This document shows positions 27,707 through 35,891 of a stretch of DNA of 64,000 nt, one piece after another. Every line of letters starts with the position of its first letter. The stretch's first letter is position 1. Under the pieces are notes generated by a model that was given only the letters and a program-made list of their open reading frames with translations, searched no databases and was not told where the DNA came from. The stretch covers positions 9,796,001-9,860,000 of the forward strand of contig NZ_CP092431.1 of NCBI RefSeq assembly GCF_022385335.1. Reading direction: 5' to 3'. The stretch comes from Streptomyces deccanensis. GTDB lineage: Bacteria > Actinomycetota > Actinomycetes > Streptomycetales > Streptomycetaceae. The position numbers and the translations under genes are program-made.

Positions 27707-28918
27707 ATGACTGTGACGGAGACTCTCGATCCCATGACGGGTGGCGAGCACGCCCCTGCCTCCGCGGCGGAGATCCTGGCGAGGGCACGGGCCGCGGCCC
27801 CGCTGCTGCGCGAGCGTTCCGAGGAGATAGCGCGCAACCGGCGCCTGCCGGAGGACGTGGTCCAACTGGTGCGCGGCACCGGCGTCTTCCGCATCGGAAT
27901 GCCGAAGGAATGGGGCGGTCCGGAACTGACCTTCGCGGAGCAGACCGAGGTCATCGAGGCGCTCTCCTACGGCGACTCGGCCGCCGGTTGGTGCGCGATG
28001 ATCGGCATGGACACCTGGATCTACGCGGGCTACCTGGACGAGGCGGTCGTCAAGGAGATGCTCGCCAACCCGGACGCGATCACCGCCGGCCTGATCTTCC
28101 CGGTCGGCCGCGCCGACCGGGTTCCGGGCGGCTACCGGGTCAACGGCCGCTGGCCCTTCGGCAGCGGTGTCACCCACGCGGACTGGGTCGTCGGCGGCTG
28201 TGTGGTGCACTCCGACGGCAAGCCCGAGCCGGGCGTGGGCGGCGCCCCCGTGAACTGGCGACTGGTGATGGCCCGTCGCGAGGAGTTCGAGACTGTCGAC
28301 ACCTGGCACACCACCGGCCTGGCCGGCAGCGGCAGCATGGACTACCAGGCCACCGATCTGTTCGTGCCCGAAGAGCGCTCGTTCGACTTCACCACCCCGC
28401 GCGGTTCCGGACCGCTATCCGCCCCGGACGCGTTCCTGGGCAATGTGCCAGGTGTGCCGCTCGGCGTCGCCCGCGCCGCGCTCGACCACGTGCGCGAGCT
28501 GGCCGTCGACCGCGTCGAGCGGGCCACCGGCACACCGTGGTCGGAGAGTTACCGGGTGCAGACCACCATCGGGCAGGCCGAGATGGAGCTGTCCGCGGCC
28601 CGCTACGCGGTCTACGGCACGCTCGAGGAGCTGTGGGAGCGACTGGAGTCGGGTGTCCAGCCGACCTCCGACCAGCAGGTCTCCTCTGCACTCGCCCGCG
28701 TCAACGCCTTCCGGACGGCCCGGTCCATCGTCTCCCGGCTCTCCGACCTCGTCGGAACGGCCTCGATCTACCAGACCTCCCCGCTCGACCGCTGGCTCCG
28801 CGACCTGCACACGATGTGCCAGCACATCCTCGCCCAGGAGCAGATCGTGCAGTCGGCGGGGGCCCATCTCCTCGGCGGAACGCCGCAGGCACCCTTCCCC
28901 CTCGGGCTCAAGGGATAA
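27707..28918 (+). CDS. Acyl-CoA-dehydrogenase-like flavin monooxygenase
   Basis: A 403-residue protein of the acyl-CoA dehydrogenase fold in its monooxygenase branch (HsaA/HpaB-like, group D). Signs are the N-terminal helical part (APLLRERSEEIARNRRLPED), the middle beta domain (YRVNGRWPFGSGVTHADWVV) and a late HTMCQHILAQEQIVQSAG in place of a CoA-site Glu. Such enzymes use reduced flavin from a separate reductase to hydroxylate phenols or N-groups; a flavin reductase gene lies 6.4 kb downstream. ATG 27707 follows AGGAGG. It is the first gene rightwards from the CGNR-type divergent promoter. Confidence 0.88.
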   Translation: MTVTETLDPMTGGEHAPASAAEILARARAAAPLLRERSEEIARNRRLPEDVVQLVRGTGVFRIGMPKEWGGPELTFAEQTEVIEALSYGDSAAGWCAMIGMDTWIYAGYLDEAVVKEMLANPDAITAGLIFPVGRADRVPGGYRVNGRWPFGSGVTHADWVVGGCVVHSDGKPEPGVGGAPVNWRLVMARREEFETVDTWHTTGLAGSGSMDYQATDLFVPEERSFDFTTPRGSGPLSAPDAFLGNVPGVPLGVARAALDHVRELAVDRVERATGTPWSESYRVQTTIGQAEMELSAARYAVYGTLEELWERLESGVQPTSDQQVSSALARVNAFRTARSIVSRLSDLVGTASIYQTSPLDRWLRDLHTMCQHILAQEQIVQSAGAHLLGGTPQAPFPLGLKG

Positions 28919-28935
28919 CCCGGGCACGGTGAACG

Positions 28936-28985
28936 GCGGTCGATGACCCGGGGCGCGCTCCGTGTCATCGACCGCACCGCCGGCA
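28936..28985 (+). terminator. Hairpin after the monooxygenase
   Basis: A perfect 12-bp stem, GCGGTCGATGAC with GTCATCGACCGC, separated by 26 nt. It may attenuate rather than end transcription into the exporter gene 42 bp further. Confidence 0.55.
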
Positions 28986-29027
28986 TCGGATCAAAATGAC
29001 CGGCCATTGACTAGATGAGGACATCGC

Positions 29028-30503
29028 ATGGCAACTTCCAGTGAAGTAGAAGTCGACGCAACACCCACCGGCGGAGGACGAACGGACGGAGGCAAGTGGG
29101 GCGTTCGCGAGTGGGGTCTGCTCGTCAGCGTGTGTGCGGCATTCTTCCTGGACGCCCTCGACAACATCATGGTCGGCATCGCGGTTCCGCCGATCCAGTC
29201 GGACCTGGGAATGAGCACCGAGTCCGTGCAGTGGGTGGTCAGTTCCTACGTCCTGGGCTTCGGCGGATTCCTGCTGCTCGGCGGACGTATGGCGGACCTG
29301 CTGGGCCGACGCCGCATGTTCCTGATGGGTGTGGCCATCTTCGCCGTGGGATCCCTGGTCGGCGGTCTGACCAATGAGGGACTCGTGGTGATCATCGCCC
29401 GGTTCGTCATGGGTATCGGTGCCGCGTTCACCGCACCGGCCAGCCTGTCCATCATCATCACCAACTTCGCCGAGGGCCCTCAGCGCAACCGTGCGGTCGG
29501 CATCTACACCGCGTGCGGCGCCGTCGGTTACTCCACCGGTGTCATCGTCGGCGGTGCCCTCACCGAGATCAGTTGGCGCTGGACCTTCCTGCTTCCGGTC
29601 GCCGTGGCGATCCTCGCCTTCGTCGGCGCGCTGGTACTGGTGCCGCGTGACCCGCGCACCAACCTCAGCGGCAGCAAGTTCGACGTCACCGGCGCCGTCA
29701 GTGTCACCGCCGCGATGCTGCTGTTCGTGTACAGCATCGTCGAGGCGCCCAACGCCGGCTGGACCTCCCCCCGCACCCTGGGCACCTTCGCCGCCGCGAT
29801 CGTCCTGCTCTGCCTCTTCGTCGTCGTCGAGCGCCGCGCCGCCCAGCCTCTGCTCCGCCTGGGACTGCTGCGCAACCGCGCCCTGGTCGGCGCGAGCCTG
29901 GTCGCCGCGGCCATCCTCGGGACCTACATGAGCTTCCAGTTCATCGGCGGTCTGTACCTGCAGTCGCTGCGCGCATGGTCGCCGATGGAGATGGCCCTGG
30001 CCTTCCTGCCCATCGGCCTGCTGATCATGACGATCGCCCCCCGTGCCGGAAAGCTGATCGCCCGGTTCGGCATCCAGTGGATGATCTTCGCAGGCTTCGT
30101 CGCCTACACCGCGTCGTACCTGCTCTTCCTGCGCATCGACGAGACCTCCTCCTACCTCTGGGTCATCCTGCCCAGCATCGTGCTCATCGGTATCGCCTTC
30201 CCCTTCTCCTTCCCCGCCGCCAACGTCCAGGCGACCAACGGCGTGCAGGACTCCGAACAGGGCCTGGCGGCCGGTGTGCTACAGACGGGTTACCAGGTCG
30301 GCGCGGCGATCGTCCTCGCCATCGTCACCGCCACCATGGCGGCCGACGGCGAGGGGAAGGAGACGTCCGCGACGCTGTCCGACTACCACTCCGGCCTCTA
30401 CGTGGTCACCGCCATCTCCGTCGCCACCATGGTGCTCACGCTCGTCGCGGCGCTCCGTGCCTCGTCGCGGCGCCGGGCGGAGGCGGCTGCGACCACCTCA
30501 TAG
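29028..30503 (+). CDS. MFS drug exporter, 14-TM (EmrB/QacA) type
   Basis: A 491-residue proton-driven exporter of the DHA2 family with about 14 transmembrane helices between residues 25 and 480. Motif A between helices 2 and 3 is GGRMADLLGRRRMFLMG, and motif C in helix 5 is present in the form GYSTGVIVGGALTE. An acidic pair at ALDNIMVGIAV in helix 1 is typical. It probably exports the cluster product or gives self-resistance. GAGGA precedes the ATG, and an imperfect hairpin follows. Confidence 0.92.
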   Translation: MATSSEVEVDATPTGGGRTDGGKWGVREWGLLVSVCAAFFLDALDNIMVGIAVPPIQSDLGMSTESVQWVVSSYVLGFGGFLLLGGRMADLLGRRRMFLMGVAIFAVGSLVGGLTNEGLVVIIARFVMGIGAAFTAPASLSIIITNFAEGPQRNRAVGIYTACGAVGYSTGVIVGGALTEISWRWTFLLPVAVAILAFVGALVLVPRDPRTNLSGSKFDVTGAVSVTAAMLLFVYSIVEAPNAGWTSPRTLGTFAAAIVLLCLFVVVERRAAQPLLRLGLLRNRALVGASLVAAAILGTYMSFQFIGGLYLQSLRAWSPMEMALAFLPIGLLIMTIAPRAGKLIARFGIQWMIFAGFVAYTASYLLFLRIDETSSYLWVILPSIVLIGIAFPFSFPAANVQATNGVQDSEQGLAAGVLQTGYQVGAAIVLAIVTATMAADGEGKETSATLSDYHSGLYVVTAISVATMVLTLVAALRASSRRRAEAAATTS

Positions 30504-30532
30504 ACACCACCCCGCCCGCCTGGTGAGCCGAT

Positions 30533-30574
30533 CGGCGTCCCGCCCCACCCCCGTCCGGGAGCGGTGGGACGCCG
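30533..30574 (+). terminator. Hairpin after the exporter gene
   Basis: CGGCGTCCC pairs with GGGACGCCG (9 bp, extendable with one mismatch) around a 24-nt loop, 30 bp after the MFS stop codon. Confidence 0.45.
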
Positions 30575-30682
30575 GTCCTCCCTCCACGGAAAGCCGGATT
30601 CGTGGTGATGGCGGTCATCCGTTCCGGCAGAGTTGGATCACCCGGGCGGTCGGACCGACCCGGCAGGACCTGGAGACGACAC

Positions 30683-31930
30683 ATGGACCGCAGAGGGCAG
30701 TGCCCCTTCGTCATCGATGCCGACGGGAGCGACATCCATGGCGAGATCACCCGGATACGCGCTCGGGGGCCGGCGGCACAGGTGGAACTCCCGGGCGGCG
30801 TGGTCGTCTGGTCGGTCACCGACGGCGAACTGATCCGGAGCCTCCTCCTGGACCCGCGGGTGTCCAAGGACGCCTACCGGCACTGGCCGGCCTGGATCAA
30901 TGGTGAGATCCCCGGGGACTGGCCCCTGGGCATCTGGGTGTCCGTCCAGAACATGGTCACCGCCTACGGCGCCGACCACACCCGGCAGCGCAAGCCGGTG
31001 GCCACGGCCTTCACCCAGCGCCGGATCGCCGCCCTGAGACCGCGAATCCAGCGCATAGCCGACGACCTCCTCGACGCTCTGGCCGCCGAGCCGCCCGGCC
31101 AACCGCTGGACCTGCGTGACAAGTTCGCGCACCCACTGCCGAACGACGTGATGTGCGAGTTGTTCGGAATCCCCGAGGAGTACCGCGCCGGACTCCACGG
31201 GATCATCAAGGGCTTCTTCCGTACCTCTGCCTCCGCACAGGAGGCGCAGGCCAACGGATATGCCCTCTACACCACGATCTCCGACTTCCTCGTCCACAAG
31301 CGCCAGAACCCGGGTGACGACCTCACCTGCGATTTGATCGCCGTGCGCGACGAGGACGGCGCCAGCCTCACCGAGAAGGAACTGGCGGACAATCTCATCC
31401 TGCTGTACACGGCTGGATACGAGACCACCGTCAACCTCCTCGACCACGCTGTCCACGCCTTGCTGCGTCACCCGGAGCAACTCGAGCTGGTCCGGCTGGG
31501 GAAGGCCGACTGGGACGACGTGATCGAGGAGGCGCTGCGCCACGAACCGCCGGGCGCCCACGCGATCCTGCGCTACGCCGTCGAGGACATCGGCCTCGGT
31601 GACGTGGTGATCCCGAAGGGGGACGCGATCATGATCTCCTACGCCGCGGCGGGACGGGACCCGTCACGGCACGGTGACAGCGCGGACCGTTTCGACATCA
31701 CCAGGCCCACTCGGCGGGAGCACATCTCCTTCGGCCACGGCGTCCACCACTGCCTGGGCGCACCGCTGGCCAGGCTGGAGGCGTCGATCGCGCTGAGCTC
31801 CCTCTTCGAGCGGTTCCCGGACCTGGCGCTCGCCCATCCCGAACGGCAGGCCGAGCCGCAGCGGTCGTTCATCTCCAACGGCCACCAGAATCTGATGGTC
31901 GTCCTGAGCCGTCAGGCGGCCTTCGTCTGA
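30683..31930 (+). CDS. Cytochrome P450
   Basis: A 415-residue soluble bacterial P450. The I-helix oxygen-binding motif is LLYTAGYETTVN, the ExxR pair is EEALRHEPP, and the haem-ligand loop is FGHGVHHCLGAPLARLE with the thiolate Cys. It needs ferredoxin partners from elsewhere; none is encoded here. Likely role: oxidative tailoring of the cluster product. ATG 30683, after GGAG, is preferred over an in-frame start 81 bp upstream. Its 3' end overlaps the convergent SDR gene by 19 bp. Confidence 0.94.
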   Translation: MDRRGQCPFVIDADGSDIHGEITRIRARGPAAQVELPGGVVVWSVTDGELIRSLLLDPRVSKDAYRHWPAWINGEIPGDWPLGIWVSVQNMVTAYGADHTRQRKPVATAFTQRRIAALRPRIQRIADDLLDALAAEPPGQPLDLRDKFAHPLPNDVMCELFGIPEEYRAGLHGIIKGFFRTSASAQEAQANGYALYTTISDFLVHKRQNPGDDLTCDLIAVRDEDGASLTEKELADNLILLYTAGYETTVNLLDHAVHALLRHPEQLELVRLGKADWDDVIEEALRHEPPGAHAILRYAVEDIGLGDVVIPKGDAIMISYAAAGRDPSRHGDSADRFDITRPTRREHISFGHGVHHCLGAPLARLEASIALSSLFERFPDLALAHPERQAEPQRSFISNGHQNLMVVLSRQAAFV

Positions 31931-32955
31931 CGGTCGTCCTGAGCCGTCCGGCCGCCCCGGTCCGACGGCTCAGGACGCCGGCCGGGTCCTCGTGGTCGAC
32001 GCGGCCGCCAGGGCGGCCCGGTACCAGGGGCGTGGCGCGCGAAGCGCGCCGCGAATCCCGGGCCTGGGTCGGTGCCGGTCAGCCGCCACAGCGCCGAACC
32101 GTCGTACCAGTGGTCGACCGCGAGAAGCGACAACCGGCGCGCACCGGCGGGATCGTCGAGGGCGTCGAGCAGCTCCAGCGCCCGGTGCGTCGAGATCTCG
32201 CCCCGGGGCAGGGGCAGGTCCAGCGCCCGTGTCACGGTGGTGATCAGGTCCCGGACCCGTACCGGCTCGGGCTGGTTCGCGTGCAGGACCCGGCCGGACG
32301 GCAGGGGCGCCCGGCTGCGCACCAGCGCGGCCACGGCGGCGGCCAGATCCTCCACGGCGATCACGGACGTGCGCGCCCGCCCGGCGTTCACCCAGTGGGG
32401 GACGCGGCGCAGCAGGGCTACCAGGGAGGGGATCACCCAGGTGTCCCCCTCCCCGTAGACCAGATGAGGACGGAGTACCAGACCGCCCGCCGCCAGCACG
32501 CTTTTCTCGGCGGCAAGCCGCGTCACGCTGGTGGGAGAGACCGGGGCGGTCGGCAGCACGGACTCCGCCTCGCCCCGGTGGGGGCCGTCGCCGTAGACGG
32601 CGGCGGTGCCCAACTGGATGATTCGGCGGACGCCTGCCCGGGTCGCCTCGGCGAGCAACGCCTCGGTGCCGCCGACGTTGACGGCGAGGCATCGTTCCAT
32701 GTCGCCGCCGACCTGCGCGGCGAGGTGGACCAGCGTGTCCACGCCGTCGCACAGGCCTCGGAGGGAGTCCGGATCGCACAGGTCGCCGTGGACGGTCTCC
32801 GTCGGCGCACCGTCAGGGACCGTGACCCCACGGTCGTGGAGTAGGAGGCGCACCGCGCCGGCGTGCGCGGTGCCGCCGGAGGCGAGGAGTCGGCGTACCA
32901 CGTGTCCGCCGACGAAGCCCGCCCCTCCGGTGATCAGTACGGTCGGCTGCGGCAT
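31912..32955 (-). CDS. NAD-dependent epimerase/dehydratase family protein (SDR)
   Basis: A 347-residue extended short-chain dehydrogenase. The Rossmann motif is VLITGGAGFVGGHVVRRLL, followed by LVHLAAQVGG. An equivalent of the catalytic Ser/Thr and of Tyr is not in a clean YxxxK form, so activity is uncertain. Relatives accompany AfsA genes and may act on butyrolactone precursors; that role is inferred from the adjoining afsA (95 bp). The last 25 codons run through a terminator hairpin and into the P450 gene, and the C-terminus is Arg/Gly/Pro-rich low-complexity sequence. Confidence 0.82.
   Translation of the reverse strand: MPQPTVLITGGAGFVGGHVVRRLLASGGTAHAGAVRLLLHDRGVTVPDGAPTETVHGDLCDPDSLRGLCDGVDTLVHLAAQVGGDMERCLAVNVGGTEALLAEATRAGVRRIIQLGTAAVYGDGPHRGEAESVLPTAPVSPTSVTRLAAEKSVLAAGGLVLRPHLVYGEGDTWVIPSLVALLRRVPHWVNAGRARTSVIAVEDLAAAVAALVRSRAPLPSGRVLHANQPEPVRVRDLITTVTRALDLPLPRGEISTHRALELLDALDDPAGARRLSLLAVDHWYDGSALWRLTGTDPGPGFAARFARHAPGTGPPWRPRRPRGPGRRPEPSDRGGRTAQDDRQTKAA
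31935..31977. terminator. Terminator of the P450 gene with a duplicated arm
   Basis: CGTCCTGAGCCGTC and GACGGCTCAGGACG form a perfect 14-bp stem 4 bp after the P450 stop, inside the 3' end of the convergent SDR frame. The left arm is repeated 35 bp earlier within the P450 gene (17 identical bases at 31897-31913 and 31932-31948). Confidence 0.7.
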
Positions 32956-33049
32956 GCGGGCTTCCTTCCCCGGTCGGCCGTCGGGCTCGCGCCGGTGGTG
33001 AGAGGGGAGAGACGGAGCGGACACGGCACGGGAGGGGCCGTGGTCCGGG

Positions 33050-34003
33050 TCAGGGTGCCGCGCTGGTGAGCGAGGCGGAGAAGGCGGGCGTGCCGTCCTG
33101 GTGGCCGGTGACCCGCACCGCGGTGCCGCCAGGGACCAGGGAGGGAACGGTGTGGGCCTCCACCCAGCAGGGCGGGGCGAACTCCACGTAACGATGGAAG
33201 TCGATGGTGAACGACGCCGGATAGAAAGGAGCCGGCGAGAGCAGGGCCCTGGCTGCCTGGTGCGCGGCCTCGACCAGGACCAGGCCCGGGTAGTGGTCGA
33301 TGGCCCGGCCGAACAGGGTGGTGTTCCTGGTGTCGGCCCGCAGCTGCCAGCGCCCGGACACGGGGGTGGGGGCCAGGACCACGTGTGCGGGACGGTCGCG
33401 CCCGACGAGCCGGTGCGGGACGGGAACCGCCAGGGTGGCCAGCGCGGGAGGGAAGTGCGCGCCGCGGAGCCGCTGGTAGACGCGGGGGGTGGAGATGCCG
33501 AGGTGGCCACCCCCTGTGACGACCGTACGGTCGCCGTCCCTGACGCGTATTCGCACGTCGGTGGCGGCCAGGCGCCCGCCACGGCGCCGTATGTCGGAGC
33601 AGGTCACGTCCAGGTGTAACTCGGTGGTGCCGTCCGGTACATCGAGGAACTCGGGGTGGGAGCGATAGTGGAGATCCTCCATGTGGAAGTGGTGGTCGAG
33701 CGGGACGGCGAATGCGGCGTGGCACAGTAGTATCGCGCTCTGCCGCAGTGTTTCCACGATGAGTACGGGGTCGTGTTTCCCGTGTAGGGGGGCGAAGAAG
33801 TCGTGGGTGCCCGGCCACTTCGCCCGCACGGTGAAGAGTCCGTCTCCCAGGTCCTCCCAGGCGGTCAGCAGCACATCGGCGGTGTGGGCCCGGTGCACCA
33901 GATCCTTCGGTACCCCTCCGGCCGGCTCGGAGCCGATGGGCTCCTCGGCTCTCTCCGGCATGTCGGCGGCTCTCGGGCCGTCGGTAACGGGCGTCCGGTT
34001 CAT
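33050..34003 (-). CDS. afsA: AfsA-type gamma-butyrolactone biosynthesis protein
   Basis: A 317-residue protein with two hot-dog folds typical of AfsA, which condenses a beta-ketoacyl chain with dihydroxyacetone phosphate to start A-factor-type autoregulators. Markers are DLVHRAHTADVLLTAWEDLG, NDFFAPLH-like HDFFAPLHGKHDPVLIVETL and, in repeat 2, RAIDHYPGLVLVEAAHQAAR. GAGGAGG precedes the ATG. Codon 129 (33619-33617) is TTA, one of only two I found in the window's genes, so translation should depend on the bldA tRNA. It is divergent from the ArpA-like receptor, the usual signal/receptor pairing. Confidence 0.94.
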   Translation of the reverse strand: MNRTPVTDGPRAADMPERAEEPIGSEPAGGVPKDLVHRAHTADVLLTAWEDLGDGLFTVRAKWPGTHDFFAPLHGKHDPVLIVETLRQSAILLCHAAFAVPLDHHFHMEDLHYRSHPEFLDVPDGTTELHLDVTCSDIRRRGGRLAATDVRIRVRDGDRTVVTGGGHLGISTPRVYQRLRGAHFPPALATLAVPVPHRLVGRDRPAHVVLAPTPVSGRWQLRADTRNTTLFGRAIDHYPGLVLVEAAHQAARALLSPAPFYPASFTIDFHRYVEFAPPCWVEAHTVPSLVPGGTAVRVTGHQDGTPAFSASLTSAAP

Positions 34004-34055
34004 GGCTCCTCCTCACGGCATGGAAGGGCCATTCATCCCCCCCCGTTGGGGGAAG

Positions 34056-34073
34056 ATACGTGCACAGCGGTAT
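34056..34073. promoter_or_regulatory. Weak autoregulatory-element-like dyad between afsA and the receptor gene
   Basis: ATAC-N10-GTAT, with flanks AAG upstream and GGTTT downstream, partly resembles the butyrolactone-receptor operator. It lies 53 bp from afsA and 30 bp from the receptor start. The match is poorer than that at 34817. Confidence 0.35.
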
Positions 34074-34084
34074 GGTTTCAAGGG

Positions 34085-34097
34085 ATTTAGGGGTTGG
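34085..34097. promoter_or_regulatory. Third copy of the CGNR-region repeat
   Basis: ATTTAGGGGTTGG matches the complement of CTAACCCCTAAAG at 11 of 13 positions, with a 10-base identical core. It overlaps the leader of the ArpA-like gene and could let one regulator act at both ends of the cluster. Confidence 0.4.
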
Positions 34098-34102
34098 CGC
34101 AA

Positions 34103-34774
34103 GTGACTCAGCAGGAACGTGCGATCAGGACTCGGGAGTTGATCCTCAAAGCGGCCGGAGCCGTCTTCGCCGAACGGGGATATGACGGCGCGACCATCTC
34201 CGACGTCTACTCGCGGGCCGGGCTGACCAAAGGCGCGTTCTATTTCCACTTCTCCTCCAAGGAGGAGCTCGCGGAGGCGATCCTGGAGGTGCAGGTGAGC
34301 GCCGGGACCTACCCCATCGTGCCGCGCCCCCTGAAGCTCCAGGAGCTGGTGGACGCCGGGTTCGTCTTCGGGCACCGCCTCATGCACGACCAGATGCTCC
34401 AGGGCAGCGTCAGCCTGTCGTTGGAGCGAGGAACGCACCAACTGGACCGCAGAAGGCCCTTCCTGGCCTGGGCCGACCACAATCTGGCGGGGCTGTCGGA
34501 GGCGAGCGAACAGGGTGAGCTCTATTCGTGGGTCGACCTGAGGGCCGTCGCCGAGCTCATGGTCGGCGCCTTCTCCGGGATCCAGATGCTCTCCCATGTG
34601 CTGACCGACCGCGAGGATCTGACGCAGCGGCTGTCGGTGCTCCTCGAACAGCTGTTGCCGACCATCGCGCTCCCCGGCGTCATGGCGCGGCTCGACCTCG
34701 CCGCCGACCGGGGCGTACGCGTGCTGGCCGAGGCGGCGGCGTCGGCCGTCGCCCAGGGTGACACACCCTCGTGA
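34103..34774 (+). CDS. ArpA-like gamma-butyrolactone receptor (TetR family)
   Basis: A 223-residue repressor. The N-terminal TQQERAIRTRELILKAAGAV, GYDGATISDVYSRAG and LTKGAFYFHFSSKEELAEAI are the hallmark of the ArpA/ScbR receptor group, in which ligand binding releases DNA. The C-terminal ligand domain includes WADHNLAGLSEASEQGELYS and the conserved-type Trp. GTG 34103 with AGGGG is preferred; TTG 34094 is an alternative. It is paired divergently with afsA, so it probably represses afsA and cluster genes through the dyads on either side. Confidence 0.93.
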   Translation: MTQQERAIRTRELILKAAGAVFAERGYDGATISDVYSRAGLTKGAFYFHFSSKEELAEAILEVQVSAGTYPIVPRPLKLQELVDAGFVFGHRLMHDQMLQGSVSLSLERGTHQLDRRRPFLAWADHNLAGLSEASEQGELYSWVDLRAVAELMVGAFSGIQMLSHVLTDREDLTQRLSVLLEQLLPTIALPGVMARLDLAADRGVRVLAEAAASAVAQGDTPS

Positions 34775-34816
34775 CAGCCCCACACCGGCCGGGCTGAACC
34801 ATCTGGAGCCGGTCGA

Positions 34817-34838
34817 AAACATGTGGGCCGGTATGTTT
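34817..34838. promoter_or_regulatory. Autoregulatory element (ARE)-like operator
   Basis: A 22-bp dyad of the form AAACAT...ATGTTT, with 8 of 11 paired positions including the outer AAACAT and GGTATGTTT. This is close to known butyrolactone-receptor targets. It begins 42 bp after the receptor gene, in the 516-bp gene-free stretch before the flavin reductase gene (35291), whose promoter it could control. The rest of that stretch shows nothing else I can name. Confidence 0.6.
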
Positions 34839-35290
34839 CTCGCTTCACTGCGGCCGCCACGCCCCATCGGCCGCAGCCAACGATTGCTCCTCACCCCCTC
34901 CGCCTACGACGCGCAGCGGCCCCGCCGCGTGGCCACCGTGCGGAGGGGGTTTCTGCCGTGTGGTGGGGGGTGTCGGCGTGTGGTGGGGGTGCCGGCATAC
35001 GACACCTGCGGGTGGCCTGGCGACCGGCCCGGGGCCCGCGCCCCTCATCCGTCGTGCAGCAGCGCGGCTGTTCCACTGAACGGCGTGGCCACCGCCCGTC
35101 CCGCCGGCACCCGCCGCAGCAGGCGTGGACGGGCTAATGTCCGTGCGCTCCCCGGCAAAACCGACAACCGGTCGCTCAGTAATGTCTCCGGTATCGAACC
35201 GGGTTTCGCCATTTCCTGAGGAGTTCTACCTCTGGCCCCGGGACGCTCAAGCGCGTGCGCATATCAGACATTCCCCGGAGAGGACCATTC

Positions 35291-35827
35291 ATGGGTGAGC
35301 TGTCAGCGGCTAATCGTCCAGCGGTTGCCGTGGAAGACGACCTGCGTTCCGTCATGCGCAATTTCGCCACCGGCGTGTGCGTGGTGAGCACGTTCTCCGA
35401 CGCGGGATCCACGCGACGGCACAATGCGCTGACGATCAACTCGTTGACGTCCCTCTCACTGGACCCACCGCTGGTGTCGCTGAGCATCCGCAGTGATTCC
35501 ACGTTCCTCGACGATCTGATGGAGTCCCGGGTCTGGTCCTTTTCCATTCTGGACGGCGGCGGCGAGGACCTCGCCCGGATCTTCGCCCGACCTGCCGAGG
35601 ACCGCGTCAAGGCCCTTCGCAGCCTGCCCACGGAGCCGGGCCCGCAGACGGGTGCGCTGCTCCTGGACTCCGCGGCCTGGATGGAGTGCCGCTACCGGGA
35701 TCATCTGACGGTCGGTGACCACCTGCTCATCGTCGGTGAGGTCGTCGGCGCCGGAGTGCGCGACAAGGGGTCGTCCCTGGTGTTCCTGGGCGGTGAATTC
35801 CACCGCATGGGTCGGCGCGCGATATGA
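35291..35827 (+). CDS. Flavin reductase (FMN-binding split barrel)
   Basis: A 178-residue flavin:NAD(P)H reductase of the HpaC/ActVB type. Typical features are the start LRSVMRNFATGVCVVSTFSD, the flavin-binding NALTINSLTSLSLDPPLVSL and the ending GDHLLIVGEVV. It supplies reduced flavin to a partner oxygenase, most likely the acyl-CoA-dehydrogenase-like monooxygenase at 27.7 kb. ATG 35291 follows GGAGAGGA. It heads a rightward series with the FAD/NAD(P) protein, downstream of the ARE-like operator. Confidence 0.9.
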   Translation: MGELSAANRPAVAVEDDLRSVMRNFATGVCVVSTFSDAGSTRRHNALTINSLTSLSLDPPLVSLSIRSDSTFLDDLMESRVWSFSILDGGGEDLARIFARPAEDRVKALRSLPTEPGPQTGALLLDSAAWMECRYRDHLTVGDHLLIVGEVVGAGVRDKGSSLVFLGGEFHRMGRRAI

Positions 35828-35891
35828 GCAGACCGGAAGAGCGACGAATGAGGATCTTCATATCCTCCAGGTTTCGATAGGTGGCTGAGGC

